A stretch of 7,812 nt of DNA from an uncultured Caryophanales bacterium (GTDB lineage Bacteria; Bacillota_I; Bacilli_A; Acholeplasmatales; Anaeroplasmataceae): the NCBI GenBank assembly GCA_937885165.1, contig CAKZZJ010000059.1, positions 1-7,812 of the forward strand. The letters are read 5' to 3'. The notes under the pieces are model-generated. The model ran no database searches, had not been told where the DNA came from, and saw only the letters and a program-made list of their open reading frames with translations. Shown here in pieces: positions 7,203 to 7,812 of this stretch (positions are counted from its first letter, which is position 1; each line of letters begins with the position of its first letter). A program made the translations under genes and the position numbers.

Positions 7203-7396
7203 TTATGAAACTTTACATGATCGTATCATTATTTAATTTGATATTTCTGGAAGTCGTATTAATTTGGGGCTTGAAAGATTTTATATCCAGAATGAGTTTT
7301 ACTGAGGAATATGTCTGGAATGGAATTTTATATTTAATTTCGCTCATAGTTTATCCGGTTTCAATTTTTTACGTGATCATCGGGAGAAATTCATAA
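7181..7396 (+). CDS. dctQ: TRAP transporter small permease (DctQ-like), C-terminal part
   Basis: About 65-70 residues with two likely membrane helices (MIVSLFNLIFLEVVLIWGL and YLISLIVYPVSIFYVII), separated by a short loop, matching the last two helices of the four-helix DctQ subunit of tripartite ATP-independent periplasmic transporters. The similarity itself is weak at this length; the main support is the next gene, a clear DctM, which starts one base after this stop, as is usual for dctQ-dctM pairs. The ATG at 7181 lies in the junction with the transposase fragment, so it is probably not the true start; the N-terminal half of the protein is missing. DctQ bridges the permease in the cytoplasmic membrane, but the substrate cannot be told. 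Confidence 0.55.
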   Translation: MILHGEKIMKLYMIVSLFNLIFLEVVLIWGLKDFISRMSFTEEYVWNGILYLISLIVYPVSIFYVIIGRNS

Positions 7397-7397
7397 C

Positions 7398-7812
7398 ATG
7401 ATAATAATTATAATTCTTGCGATGTTATTTATTTTATCTTTAACTGGGCTTTCGTTATTTTCGAGTATATTCGCAGCATCATGGATAACTTTTTTTGACG
7501 GCCTTGTAACAGCTTCTGAGCTTTCATATTATGCTGTAACGCGGACAATTCACGAAGATGGAATACCGATATTATTATTTATAATAGCTGGCAAAATAAT
7601 TTTTTCCGGCGGACTCGCGATGAAAATCAGCGATTTATTAAATTATTTCATAGGCAGATTAAAAATTTTTATGCCGTTATCTGCGGTGCTTGTGACTGTT
7701 CTTTTTTCGTCTGTTTCGGATTCTTCGGCTTCAGTTGTTGCGGCTGCCGGGAGTTTATGTTATCCGTTATTAGTTTCAGCCGGTTATGATAAAGCTTTCA
7801 GCGCGTCAATAA
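7398..7812 (+). CDS. dctM: TRAP transporter large permease (DctM-like), N-terminal part
   Basis: The first 138 residues of a DctM-type large permease, cut by the window end. DctM is the main membrane-embedded subunit that moves the solute, usually an organic acid, delivered by a periplasmic binding protein with a sodium gradient. The family pattern is clear: an N-terminal hydrophobic helix, the IPILLFIIAGKIIFSGGLA block (56-74), and the segment FSSVSDSSASVVAAAGSL (103-120) followed by YPLLVSAGYDKAFSASI (122-138). These correspond to the common 'IPFFILAGELM-GG' and 'G-SG-S-ADAAA-G--LIP-M---GY---F-AA' regions. GGGAGA at 7382-7387 lies ten bases before the ATG, and the spacing to the dctQ stop is one base. 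Codon use (TCG, GCG, CCG, CGG, GGC) differs from the very AT-biased genes at 241-6730, suggesting another genome or a transferred segment. Confidence 0.82.
   Translation, partial: MIIIIILAMLFILSLTGLSLFSSIFAASWITFFDGLVTASELSYYAVTRTIHEDGIPILLFIIAGKIIFSGGLAMKISDLLNYFIGRLKIFMPLSAVLVTVLFSSVSDSSASVVAAAGSLCYPLLVSAGYDKAFSASI

Overview
The window is AT-rich DNA dominated by a central block (about 241 to 6740) that looks like a Clostridia-type member of the Bacillota. AGA is the main arginine codon, third positions are A/T, Shine-Dalgarno sites are good (AAGGAGG before 667) and the spacers are very AT-rich. No species can be named from the sequence alone.

The core holds two transcription units. The first (about 241 to 3920, all +) is a tight operon: a 5'-truncated divergent PAP2 (DUF212/YuiD-like) membrane protein, an unrecognised seven-helix membrane protein, a PlsC-type glycerol-phosphate acyltransferase, and a FadD-like AMP-forming acyl-CoA/acyl-acid synthetase. 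It ends at a clear intrinsic terminator (3971-3998). The second unit begins with its own probable promoter and encodes an MMPL/RND-family membrane transporter (from 4138). Its second extracytoplasmic domain contains six tandem repeats of about 80 residues, each centred on an EF-hand-like helix-loop-helix. The shared theme is probably membrane lipid or fatty-acid handling: activation (synthetase), transfer to glycerol-phosphate (PlsC), a PAP2-like phosphatase fold, and possibly export of a lipid or hydrophobic molecule (MMPL). This link is inferred from gene order and families.

Both flanks look foreign to the core, and every boundary falls inside a gene. Bases 1 to about 240 carry an open minus-strand frame of unknown function that runs into the PAP2 gene just where that gene should have its start codon. 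At about 6729-6757 the MMPL gene breaks off into an internal fragment of an IS1182-family transposase (minus strand). At about 7175-7203 the transposase fragment breaks off into the C-terminal end of a TRAP transporter small permease (DctQ) followed by the start of the large permease (DctM). The TRAP part has a different codon style (TCG, GCG, CCG, CGG). Three abrupt gene-internal junctions in 7.8 kb, with no visible IS ends, are most easily explained by a chimeric assembly or amplification product, although a real rearranged genome cannot be excluded from the sequence alone.
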